From JAAYZK01 sp964535025 (GTDB lineage: Bacteria; Planctomycetota; Phycisphaerae; SM23-33; FEN-1343): DNA of 11,300 nucleotides. The stretch covers positions 1 through 11,300 of the forward strand of contig CAZHRW010000126.1 in assembly GCA_964535025.1 (NCBI GenBank), read 5' to 3'. The notes beneath the pieces were generated by a model. That model saw nothing but the letters and a program-made list of their open reading frames with translations, was not told where the DNA came from and ran no database searches. Positions 1 through 7,384 of this stretch are shown here, in pieces. The position numbers and the translations under genes are program-made. The first letter of the stretch is position 1. Each line of letters begins with the position of its first letter.

Positions 1-1067
1 GGGGCCTCGCCGCGCCCCATTGGCCCCCCCCGGCGCACGGCGGGGGCTGCCCCCCCAGCGACCCCACGCCCCCGCCCGCCAGCGGCGGGGCGGGCCGCCG
101 GCCGTGCTCGAGGTAGTGGAAGAAGCTGAAGCACTCGAAGCCGTTCAGCAGGCGGATCGTCCGCTTCGGTCGCGGCAAGCGGCCGGCGGCGATGAGCCCC
201 TCGAGGATCCGGGCGATCTCGACGCAGGTAGCCACGCCCGCGGCGTTGTCGGAGGCGCCGGGTTCGGCGGTGTGGGCCAGGCCCCAGACTTCCTCGTCGG
301 GGGTCCGGCCGGCGATGGTCGCCATGACCAGGTCGTGCGTGCCCATGTAGTGGTGGACGTCCACGTTCAGGTGGACCTTGACCTGCCGGTGTTCGGCGAT
401 CAGCCGCCGCAGCTCGGCGCCGGTTCGCGCCGACAGGACGAGCCCCACCAGGTGGCGTCCGGCGTGATCGAGCGGGATGCCGCCCCAGCCGAACTTGGTC
501 CACGGCGTGACGTCGTCGCCGCACCGGGCCGGCTGGTCGACGATGACGCCGATCGCGCCGCTGTCGGCGAACGCGCCCAGGTGGGGCCGCGCGGACAGCT
601 TCGTCAGGATAATCTTCCCGGCCAGCGGCCGTCGACGGCGCAGGCGGGCGAGCTGTTCGAGCGTGTCGGCCACGACGACCTCGGCGGTCAGCCCCGCGGC
701 GTCGGTCGCGGCGGTCCACTGGATGACCTGCCAGGGGTTCTTGCTGTAATCGAGGATCCGCCGTCGCACGGGCTCGACGACGTCGACCGTCGCGGCGCGG
801 ACATCGGCGCATTCGTTGATGATCCACCGACCGGATCCCACCGGCCCGCCGGTCTGGATGCGGTAGACCTCCGTGGGCGCGCCCGCCTCGGCATACAGGC
901 CCGTCAGCGTCTCGGTCGTCCGGCGGAACCGGTCGAACGAATTCCACCGGTCAGTTGCGACGATGCGTTCGACGTCGCCCAGCGTTCGCTTGCCGTCGGC
1001 GGCCGTGACCAGGGCAGGGAGTGTCTCAGCACAGAAACGTCGGAGGGGACGGCGGACGGCATTCACG
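1..1067 (-). CDS. M28-family (Zn-aminopeptidase-like) peptidase with PA-like insert, C-terminus cut by window edge
   Basis: The reverse strand is open from a GTG at 1067 to base 1 (355 codons, no stop), so the gene is partial. GGAG lies 7 nt before the GTG. A stop (TGA) sits upstream in frame inside the promoter. Residues about 125-215 (KIILTKLSARPHLGAFADSG, then DQPARCGDD and GWGGIPLD) resemble a protease-associated (PA) domain inserted ahead of the catalytic core. Residues 262-290 (GLAHTAEPGASDNAAGVATC, then EIARILEG) match the M28 pattern H-x-x-x-PGA-x-DNA-x-G, with H265 and D273 as likely metal ligands. RTIRLLNGFECFSFFHYLEH (303-322) corresponds to the segment carrying the catalytic Glu (E311). 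There is no signal peptide. The second metal position is unusual (HTAE rather than HxD). The last ~26 residues are Gly/Pro-rich and probably mis-sequenced. Family assignment is good; the substrate is unknown. Confidence 0.75.
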
Positions 1068-1119
1068 TTCGAGCTCCAAGGCAAGGGTGGCGATTGAATC
1101 AACGCAAATGACACGTGGG

Positions 1120-1148
1120 ATCATACCAGCAGGCCTCCAACCCGTAAA
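1120..1148 (-). promoter_or_regulatory. Sigma70-type promoter for the M28 peptidase gene
   Basis: Reading the minus strand, a -35-like TTTACG (1143-1148) is separated by 17 nt from a -10 TATGAT (1120-1125). The -10 is preceded by TG at the extended -10 position (TGG-TATGAT). Transcription would start near 1113, giving a leader of about 45 nt before the GTG at 1067. The site lies in the 115-nt gap after dnaB, so the peptidase can be transcribed independently of the ribosomal-protein/dnaB operon. Confidence 0.55.
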
Positions 1149-1182
1149 GCGGTGCGTCCGTACGCGCCGTCGCCGCAGCGTC

Positions 1183-2547
1183 TCAGATCATGTGCTCATC
1201 GGGCGCGTGGTAGTTCTCGAAGCGGGTGCACTCGCGGAGGAAGGTGAGCTTGGCGATACCGGTGGGGCCGTTGCGCTGCTTGTCGATGATGAGCTCGGCG
1301 ACGTTGGGCTCGGCGTCGTCGCTGAAGTAGTCGGGGCGGTGGAGCAGGCCGATGACGTCGGCGTCCTGTTCGATCGAGCCGGACTCGCGCAGGTCGCTCA
1401 TGCGGGGTCGGTGGCCGACGCGGTCCTCGACGGCGCGGTTGAGCTGGGCGAGGGTGATGACCGGGATATTGAGTTCGCGGGCGAGGGCCTTGATGTTCCG
1501 CGACATCTCCGAGACCTGCACCTGGCGGCTCTCGGCGCCGCCGGCGGGGGTGATGAGCTGGAGGTAATCGATGAAGATGCACTGGATGTCGTGGCGGGCC
1601 TTCAGGCGCCGGGCCTTGGCGCGCATCTGAAGCATGGTGATCTCGGCCGAATCGTCGATGAAGATCGGGGCGGCCTCCAGCTCGCCGGCGGCCATCTGCA
1701 GTCGGGTCCAGTCGTCGGGCTGGATGTTCCCCCGGCGCAGTAGCGACTGGTCGAAGTGGGCCCGCGAGGCGAGCAGCCGCTGAACGAGCTGCTGGCGGGC
1801 CATCTCCAGCGAGAACAGCAGAACCGGGCGGCCTTCGTCGACGGCCATGTACTCGGCGATGTTCAGCGCGATGGCCGTCTTGCCCATCGACGGGCGTGCG
1901 GCGATGATGATCATCTCGCCCGGCTGGAAGCCGCTGGTCAACTCGTCGAGGCGGAAGTAGCCCGTCGGCAGGCCCGTGACCGAGCCGTCCAGCGTCTGGA
2001 GCTGCTCGAAGGTCTGCTGGATCACGTCGCCGACGCCGACGACCGTGTCGGACACCTGCCGCGTGGCGATGTCGAAGATCCGCTTCTCGGCGCGGTCGAC
2101 GATCACCGCGGCGTCCTCGCGGGAATCGTAGGCCTCGCGGCACAGTTCGGTGGCGGTGCGGATGAGGTTCCGCAGGAGGGCCTTGTCGCGGACGATCTGC
2201 CCGTAGTACTCGATGTTCGCGGCGTTGGGCACGCCGTCGACCAGCGCCAGGAGGTAGTCGGTGCCGCCGACGGCGTCGAGGACCTTCCGGCGGACCAGCT
2301 CGTCACGCAGCGTGACCAGGTCGATCGGCTTGCGATCGTTGCTCATCGCGACCAGGGCGTCGTAGATCTGCGTGTGGGCCGGGTTGTAGAAGTAGTCCCC
2401 GCTGAGCCACTGGACGACGATATCGATCGAGCTCGAATCGATGATCATCGCGCCCAGGACGCACATCTCCGCCTCCCGCGACTGCGGGGGCACGCGCATC
2501 AACTGCTGCTGCGTATCGGGGCCGGACGGCGACGGCGCAACGCTCAT
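1183..2547 (-). CDS. dnaB: Replicative DNA helicase DnaB
   Basis: This is the hexameric 5'-3' replicative helicase, of 454 residues, a normal length for DnaB. The N-terminal primase-interacting domain covers about residues 15-115 (PPQSREAEMCVLGAMI onwards). The RecA-like domain follows with Walker A ARPSMGKT (217-224), LLFSLEM with the catalytic Glu (243-249), Walker B IFIDYLQL (324-331), QLNR (368-371) and the motif RPRMSDLRESGSIEQDADVI (380-399). I chose the ATG at 2547 because GGGAGG lies 5 nt upstream; the GTG ten codons earlier has no ribosome site. No intein interrupts the Walker A or H4 motifs, where DnaB inteins often sit. It is the last gene of the rpsF-ssb-rpsR-rplI-dnaB order, 197 nt after rplI. 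Confidence 0.97.
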   Translation of the reverse strand: MSVAPSPSGPDTQQQLMRVPPQSREAEMCVLGAMIIDSSSIDIVVQWLSGDYFYNPAHTQIYDALVAMSNDRKPIDLVTLRDELVRRKVLDAVGGTDYLLALVDGVPNAANIEYYGQIVRDKALLRNLIRTATELCREAYDSREDAAVIVDRAEKRIFDIATRQVSDTVVGVGDVIQQTFEQLQTLDGSVTGLPTGYFRLDELTSGFQPGEMIIIAARPSMGKTAIALNIAEYMAVDEGRPVLLFSLEMARQQLVQRLLASRAHFDQSLLRRGNIQPDDWTRLQMAAGELEAAPIFIDDSAEITMLQMRAKARRLKARHDIQCIFIDYLQLITPAGGAESRQVQVSEMSRNIKALARELNIPVITLAQLNRAVEDRVGHRPRMSDLRESGSIEQDADVIGLLHRPDYFSDDAEPNVAELIIDKQRNGPTGIAKLTFLRECTRFENYHAPDEHMI

Positions 2548-2625
2548 GAAAGCCTCCCTGCCAAGCTGGACGTTCACGTTGGCGGAGGCCGTCGGTGGAC
2601 AGGTACCCGCAGGCGCCGGGGTGAA

Positions 2626-2647
2626 GCCCCCGCTGTCAAGCGGGGGC
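2626..2647. repeat. GC-rich 8-bp palindrome between rplI and dnaB
   Basis: GCCCCCGC and GCGGGGGC form a perfect 8-bp stem around a 6-nt loop (TGTCAA on the plus strand). It lies in the 197-nt spacer between the rplI stop and the dnaB start. No T-tract follows on the minus strand, so it is not a classical intrinsic terminator. It could attenuate transcription, stabilise an mRNA end, or be a repetitive extragenic palindrome. The loop reads TTGACA on the minus strand, but there is no -10 at a suitable distance. Confidence 0.5.
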
Positions 2648-2744
2648 CGACCGCGGCGCGAGACCGTCCCGATCTCGATCTGGCCGCGGGGCGGACGTGC
2701 CCCTGCTGATGCAGAGGGCTTCCTTCCGTCCGCATCGCGGCGGT

Positions 2745-3275
2745 CTAATCTTCCGTGGCCTCCTCGGCCGGCGTTTCGGCGGCGGCTTCCGTCTGGCCGC
2801 CTTCGGCGCCACCTTCTTCATCGCCTTCGGTGCGGGTCGGCACGACCCAGACCGTGATCGAGGCGGTGACGTCGTGGCCGAACGCCAGCTTCACCTCGTA
2901 TTTATCCAGCGTATGGAAGGGTTCGTCAAGGACAACATTCTTTTCCTCGACGGGCAGGCGCTCCTTCGCCAGCGCCTCGACGATCTGGGCCGGGCCGACC
3001 GAGCCGTACAGGTGGCCTTCCTCGTTCGCGCGGGCGGCGATGGTGATTTCCTTGCCGTCGACGAGCTTGGCGCGGGCCTGGATCTCGGCCTTCTCCCTGG
3101 CGAGCTGCTCGAGGTAGGCTTGCTTGGCCACCTCGATCGCCTTGAGGTTCGCCTCGGTCGGCTCGTCGGCCAGCCCGTAGGGCAGCAGGTAGTTGCGGGC
3201 GTAGCCGTCTTTGACGGTCACGACGTCGCCGATCATCCCCAGGTGGGGGACGTTCTTCTTGAGCATGATTCGCAT
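2745..3275 (-). CDS. rplI: 50S ribosomal protein L9 (bL9) with acidic C-terminal tail
   Basis: bL9 binds 23S rRNA at the base of the L1 stalk and helps maintain reading frame. The N-terminal rRNA-binding domain carries the L9 signature (GMIGDVVTVKDGYARNYLLP, residues 13-32). The long connecting helix follows (about 41-75), then the C-terminal domain (about 76-148). The protein is 176 residues, against about 148 for typical L9; the extra is an acidic Glu/Ala/Gly tail (150-176). The start is the ATG at 3275, the first Met of the conserved MRIMLKKNV opening, with GAGG 9 nt upstream. It lies 53 nt after rpsR and is presumably cotranscribed with it. Confidence 0.97.
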   Translation of the reverse strand: MRIMLKKNVPHLGMIGDVVTVKDGYARNYLLPYGLADEPTEANLKAIEVAKQAYLEQLAREKAEIQARAKLVDGKEITIAARANEEGHLYGSVGPAQIVEALAKERLPVEEKNVVLDEPFHTLDKYEVKLAFGHDVTASITVWVVPTRTEGDEEGGAEGGQTEAAAETPAEEATED

Positions 3276-3328
3276 GCGGGGTGTCCTCGCGTAGGTGTCC
3301 TTGGGCCGCGCCGGCGGTCGGGCCGTCG

Positions 3329-3583
3329 TCAGCCGGTGTAGGGCATCAGCGCCATGAACCGCGCCCGCTTGATCGCGCGGCGGCTGGAGCGCTGGTGGCG
3401 GGCGCAGTTGCCGCTCCGCTTGCGGCTGAACAGCTTGCCCTGGTCGGTGGTGAGCTTCTGGAGCGTGGCGGTGTCCTTGTAGTCGATCTCGCTGACCTTC
3501 TCGCGACAGAAACGGCACTTGCTCTGCTCGCGGAACCGCCGCGAGCGCTGCCGACGTCCGGAACGTCCTTTGAATCTGGCCAT
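3329..3583 (-). CDS. rpsR: 30S ribosomal protein S18 (bS18), zinc-binding type
   Basis: bS18 is a small-subunit platform protein that pairs with bS6. The 84-residue product is very basic and has the S18 core from DYKDTATLQKLTTDQGK to the C-terminal RRAIKRARFMALMPY. It has a C23-x2-C26 pair and C60-x2-H63, a set that fits the cysteine-containing (likely Zn-binding) version of S18 rather than the Cys-less paralogue. The start is the ATG at 3583, preceded by AAAGGCGA. It lies 25 nt after ssb and 53 nt before rplI, within the conserved rpsF-ssb-rpsR-rplI order. Confidence 0.97.
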   Translation of the reverse strand: MARFKGRSGRRQRSRRFREQSKCRFCREKVSEIDYKDTATLQKLTTDQGKLFSRKRSGNCARHQRSSRRAIKRARFMALMPYTG

Positions 3584-3608
3584 CTATCTTCGCCTTTCTG
3601 CTGGTGGA

Positions 3609-4079
3609 TTAGAACGGAATATCTTCGTCGCCCATCTCAGGCGCCTCGGGTTCGGGCGACGGCGCGCCGCCCTGGCGGTAGCCGTCGCCGGAGGCCGGCG
3701 CCTGCTGATAGCCGCCACCGCCCCCTCCGCCGGCGCCGCCGCGGCCCTGGCCGCCGTCAAGGAACTGGAAGTTCTCGATGAAGACGCGGTGCTTGCTGCG
3801 CTTCTGCCCGTCGGGGGTCTCCCACTGGTCCAGTTCGAGGCGGCCGTCGATAAGGATCTGGCGGCCCTTGCGCATGTACTGGTTGAGTGTTTCGGCGCTC
3901 TTGCCGTAACAGCGGCAATCGATGAAACAGACGTCCTCGCGGGTCTGCCCCTCGCGGTCCCGCCAGCGGCGGTTGACGGCCAGGCCGATCTCGCAGACCG
4001 GGGTTTGGCTGGGAAGATACGACAACTGCGGATCGCGCGTCAGATTGCCGACCAGGATGACCTTGTTGTAGCTCGCCAT
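3609..4079 (-). CDS. ssb: Single-stranded DNA-binding protein SSB
   Basis: SSB coats single-stranded DNA during replication and repair. The product is 156 residues. The OB fold spans about 1-108, beginning ASYNKVILVGNLTRDPQ and including RRWRDREGQTREDVCFIDCR and KHRVFIENFQFLDG. A Gly-rich linker (about 109-123) is followed by a Pro/Glu-rich stretch and the acidic tip DEDIPF, which recruits partner proteins in known SSBs. The start is fixed by an excellent ribosome site, AAGGAGG, 7 nt before the ATG at 4079. It lies 141 nt after rpsF and 25 nt before rpsR. Confidence 0.97.
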   Translation of the reverse strand: MASYNKVILVGNLTRDPQLSYLPSQTPVCEIGLAVNRRWRDREGQTREDVCFIDCRCYGKSAETLNQYMRKGRQILIDGRLELDQWETPDGQKRSKHRVFIENFQFLDGGQGRGGAGGGGGGGYQQAPASGDGYRQGGAPSPEPEAPEMGDEDIPF

Positions 4080-4220
4080 GTCGCACCTCCTTGGTGTGCG
4101 GAGCGTCACTGGACTCGCCTTCCGGCCGAGGGACACAGTTCAACGGCTCGGCCGGCGTCTCGATACACGCCCGCCGGCGCACCGCCGCCGGCGGTCCGAC
4201 GACCCGGGAACCTTCCTCCG

Positions 4221-4847
4221 CTACGGGGCCGTCTTGCCACCTTCGCCTTCGTCCGGCGCGGCCGAGGTCGTTTCGGTCTCGGTCTCGGCGGCTTCGGCCG
4301 GCTTGGCGGTTGCGGCCGGGGCGGGGGCCGGCTCGGCCCCGGTACCCTCGGCGGCCGGGGCGGGCCTCTCAGCTTCGGCCGGCTTAGCGCCCTCGGCGGC
4401 CGAAGCGGGCTTTTCGCTCTCGGCCGGTTTGGCGGCGTCGGCGGGCGTCTCAGCTTCGGCCGCCCGGGCACCCGCGGCGGCCTTGCGGGCCTCCTCGGTT
4501 TCTGCTTCTTCGCGGCGATTGATCTCGGCCTCGGCCGGGGTCGGCGTCGCCATCGCCTCGTCGCTGAGGTGGTCGGCCGAGAGGATCAACAGCCGCAGGA
4601 TCGATTCGTTCAACTGCACATCCCGCTCGATCCGACCGATGGCCGCCGGGTCGGACCGGAAATAGGCCAACACGTAGAGCCCGCGACGGCGGCCGCGGAT
4701 CTCGTAGGCCAGCCGGCGCTCGTCCCACTTCTTCAGGTGGACCAGCTCGGCCTGGTTGCGGTCCAGGACGGCCCGGATCGGTTGGACCGCCTCGTCGAAG
4801 TCGCTCTGACCGGCATCCAGCAGAAACATCCCTTCGTAGGTTTTCAA
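4221..4847 (-). CDS. rpsF: 30S ribosomal protein S6 (bS6) with long Ala/Glu/Pro-rich tail
   Basis: bS6 binds bS18 and 16S rRNA in the platform of the small subunit. Residues 1-95 are the S6 ferredoxin-like fold: KTYEGMFLLD, HLKKWDERRLAYEIRGRRRG, LYVLAYF and the IERDVQLNESILRLLIL helix. The predicted start is a TTG at 4847 with GGAGG 7 nt upstream; it puts KTYEGMF at the N-terminus, as in the family. The next in-frame ATG would remove that strand. The protein is 208 residues, roughly twice the usual length, because of a charged low-complexity tail (about 100-208) that contains two 15-residue tandem repeats. It heads the ribosomal-protein operon. Confidence 0.95.
   Translation of the reverse strand: MKTYEGMFLLDAGQSDFDEAVQPIRAVLDRNQAELVHLKKWDERRLAYEIRGRRRGLYVLAYFRSDPAAIGRIERDVQLNESILRLLILSADHLSDEAMATPTPAEAEINRREEAETEEARKAAAGARAAEAETPADAAKPAESEKPASAAEGAKPAEAERPAPAAEGTGAEPAPAPAATAKPAEAAETETETTSAAPDEGEGGKTAP
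4344..4433 (-). repeat. Two 45-bp tandem repeats in the S6 tail
   Basis: Codons 139-153 and 154-168 of rpsF encode AKPAESEKPASAAEG and AKPAEAERPAPAAEG, two imperfect 15-residue units. A partial third unit (AKPAEAAETE) follows at 181-190. The units keep the same frame, so the repeat lengthens the tail without breaking the gene. Repeat-number variation between strains would be expected if the tract slips. Confidence 0.7.
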
Positions 4848-4873
4848 GCGTCGTCCTCCATCACACCCGGGAC

Positions 4874-5024
4874 GGAAAACCCGAAATCCGAAACTCGAAG
4901 CACGAAACAAATCCGAAACGGCAAAACGGGAAAGCACCCAACAGCCGCACTCGGCCTCTGGATGTTTGCTGTTTCATCCGTTTGAGGATTCGTTTCGTAT
5001 TTCGTCCTTCGTATTTCGTGCTTC
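4874..5024. repeat. Long inverted repeat filling the pth-rpsF spacer
   Basis: An arm at 4897-4921 (GAAGCACGAAACAAATCC then GAAACGG) is nearly complementary to an arm at 4978-5024 (CCGTTTGAGGATTCGTTTCG then TATTTCG). Matched blocks are CCGTTT, GGATT, GTTTCGT and TTC. Nested direct repeats occur: AAATCCGAAAC at 4884-4894 and 4909-4919, and CGTATTTCGT at 4996-5005 and 5010-5019. An inner AACAGC/GCTGTT pair (4940-4945, 4968-4973) extends the fold. The AT-richer composition contrasts with the neighbouring genes, and the open frames across it give no plausible protein. I regard it as a dispersed, non-coding planctomycete-type repeat. Confidence 0.7.
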
Positions 5025-5072
5025 TTCTCCGGTGCCTCAAGGTTCAAACCCGAAGTTCACTCTTCATACGGT

Positions 5073-5645
5073 TCAGTTGTGCCTGTTCATCGCTTCGGCG
5101 ATGCCCAGTGTTATCCAGTCCTCGACCGCTTCGACGGCCTTGTCGACGGCCTGGTGGGCGGCGGCCAGCGCGTCGTCGTCCATCTTGGCCAGGACGTAAT
5201 CGACCGCGTCCATCACGGCCGGCGCCGCGCCGATGCCCAGCCGCAGGCGGGGCACCTCCTGCGTGCCCAGCGCCGCCAGGACGTCCTGCAGGCCCTTGTG
5301 CCCGCCGGCCGAGCCGCCCGGGCGAAGACGGATCGCCCCTTCCGGCAGCGCCAGGTCGTCCAGGACCACCAGCAGGTCCGACGTCGCGGCCTTGTAGAAC
5401 CGCACCATGGCCGCCACGGAGCGGCCGGAGCGGTTCATGAACGTCATCGGCTCCAGCAGACCGACCCGTCGGCCGCCGACGCGGGCGTCGCGGAACACCC
5501 CGTCGAAGACCCGCCGGGCCGCACCGGCGCCCCAGCGATCGGCCAGGCGGTCGACCGCCATGAAGCCGAGGTTGTGCCTCGTCTGGCGGTACCGACGGCC
5601 CGGGTTGCCCAGACCGACCACGAATAGCGGCGCCGTCGAGCTCAT
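5073..5645 (-). CDS. pth: Peptidyl-tRNA hydrolase Pth
   Basis: Pth cleaves the ester bond of peptidyl-tRNAs that drop off stalled ribosomes, recycling tRNA. The 190-residue product has the usual length and the bacterial Pth1 motifs: VVGLGNPGRRYRQTRHNLGF (9-28) with N14 and catalytic H24, MTFMNRSG (67-74) with N71, and VLDDLALPEGAIRLRPGGSA (94-113) with D96 next to the catalytic His. The following GGHKGL has Lys (117) where the E. coli enzyme has Asn114. The start is the ATG at 5645, giving the expected N-terminus, though the ribosome site is weak. It begins 15 nt after rplY, consistent with cotranscription in the prs-ctc-pth order. Confidence 0.96.
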   Translation of the reverse strand: MSSTAPLFVVGLGNPGRRYRQTRHNLGFMAVDRLADRWGAGAARRVFDGVFRDARVGGRRVGLLEPMTFMNRSGRSVAAMVRFYKAATSDLLVVLDDLALPEGAIRLRPGGSAGGHKGLQDVLAALGTQEVPRLRLGIGAAPAVMDAVDYVLAKMDDDALAAAHQAVDKAVEAVEDWITLGIAEAMNRHN

Positions 5646-5660
5646 GGGCGTCCGTCCGCG

Positions 5661-6308
5661 TCAGCTCTCGGATTCCTCTTGCTCTTCCTCGGCCTTGCGC
5701 CGGCGGATAATCTCCGGCTCGGCCTGGTCGGCTTCTTCCTCGGCGACGGCCTCCTCTTCCTCGACCTCCTCGGTCGGATACGGGCAGGTCGCCACGACGG
5801 CGTCGTCGTCGGTGAGGATCTTCACGCCCTCGATCTCCGGCAGGTCGGCCACGCGCAGCGCGCTGCCGGCGGCGAGACCGTCGACGCGGACGATGATCTC
5901 CTCGGGGATGTTCGTGACGGTCACCTCGATGGTCAGCTCACCGATCCCCGGCGTCAGGACGCCGCCTTCGGCCTCGCCGGCGGGCGTGCCCTTCAGCGTG
6001 ATGGGCACCTCGACCTCGACGACCTCATCGAGATTGACGCGGGTGAAGTCCACGTGCAGCACGCCCTGGTCGAACGCGTCGCGCTGGACCTCCTTGATCA
6101 GGTAGTTGCCTTCCGTCTTGTCGAGGGTCATCTTGACCAGGCGCTCGCCGTGCTGCAGGGCGAGCTCCAGGTCGTGGGTGCTGATGGCGAACGGGACGTT
6201 CGCCTCGCCGTGCCCGTAGATGATCCCGGGGGTCAGGCCCGACTGGCGGAGCCGGCGGGTTCTGGTGCTGCCGGTCGCGTCGCGGGGGGTGCCTTTCAGT
6301 ACTTCCAT
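5661..6308 (-). CDS. rplY: 50S ribosomal protein L25, CTC/TL5 type (bL25)
   Basis: bL25 binds 5S rRNA. This is the long CTC (general stress protein/TL5) form: an N-terminal L25 domain (about 1-92, with GTPRDATGSTRTRRLRQSGL, then PGIIYG and FDQGVLHVDF) plus a C-terminal beta domain (about 93-178, VPITLKGTPAGEAEGGVL to DDDAVVATCPYP). It ends in a Glu-rich acidic tail (179-215). I chose the ATG at 6308 (MEVLKGTPRD), with GGAGG 11 nt upstream. A GTG six codons earlier lies at that GGAGG itself and has no site of its own. It lies 35 nt after prs and 15 nt before pth. Confidence 0.95.
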   Translation of the reverse strand: MEVLKGTPRDATGSTRTRRLRQSGLTPGIIYGHGEANVPFAISTHDLELALQHGERLVKMTLDKTEGNYLIKEVQRDAFDQGVLHVDFTRVNLDEVVEVEVPITLKGTPAGEAEGGVLTPGIGELTIEVTVTNIPEEIIVRVDGLAAGSALRVADLPEIEGVKILTDDDAVVATCPYPTEEVEEEEAVAEEEADQAEPEIIRRRKAEEEQEESES

Positions 6309-6343
6309 CTTGCCGTATGCCTCCACGGGTTGGTTGCGTCGCC

Positions 6344-7306
<963 letters not shown>

Positions 7307-7384
7307 GGGTGTTCTCCGCGGCAAGGCAGCGTTCACCTCGATGCGTCATGCGCAATCCGTTTGGCTGCGCCCACAAGTTCCAGG

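Noticed and set aside
20..1111. Long plus-strand open frame (363 codons) over the peptidase gene
   Set aside because: It is antisense to a frame with clear M28 and PA-like motifs, its product is Arg/Gly/Asp-rich without any recognisable domain, and such frames are common opposite GC-rich genes.
2634..2639. TTGACA in the loop of the rplI-dnaB hairpin as a dnaB promoter
   Set aside because: No -10-like hexamer lies 15-19 nt downstream; the sequence there is GC-rich (GCGCCT).
4344..4433. CRISPR-like short repeats
   Set aside because: They are in-frame tandem codon repeats in the rpsF tail with no spacers.
4848..4900. S6:S18-binding leader motif ahead of rpsF
   Set aside because: Autoregulatory rpsF leaders are known in other bacteria, but I could not identify the conserved CCG-containing hairpin here, and the repeat occupies most of the leader.
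3519..4985. Plus-strand frame of 488 codons ending in the inverted repeat
   Set aside because: It is a shadow of ssb and rpsF. Its C-terminus is a translation of the intergenic repeat, not a protein domain.
4844..5047. 67-codon minus-strand frame in the pth-rpsF spacer
   Set aside because: It consists almost wholly of the inverted repeat in translation and overlaps the rpsF start in another frame. It has no convincing ribosome site.
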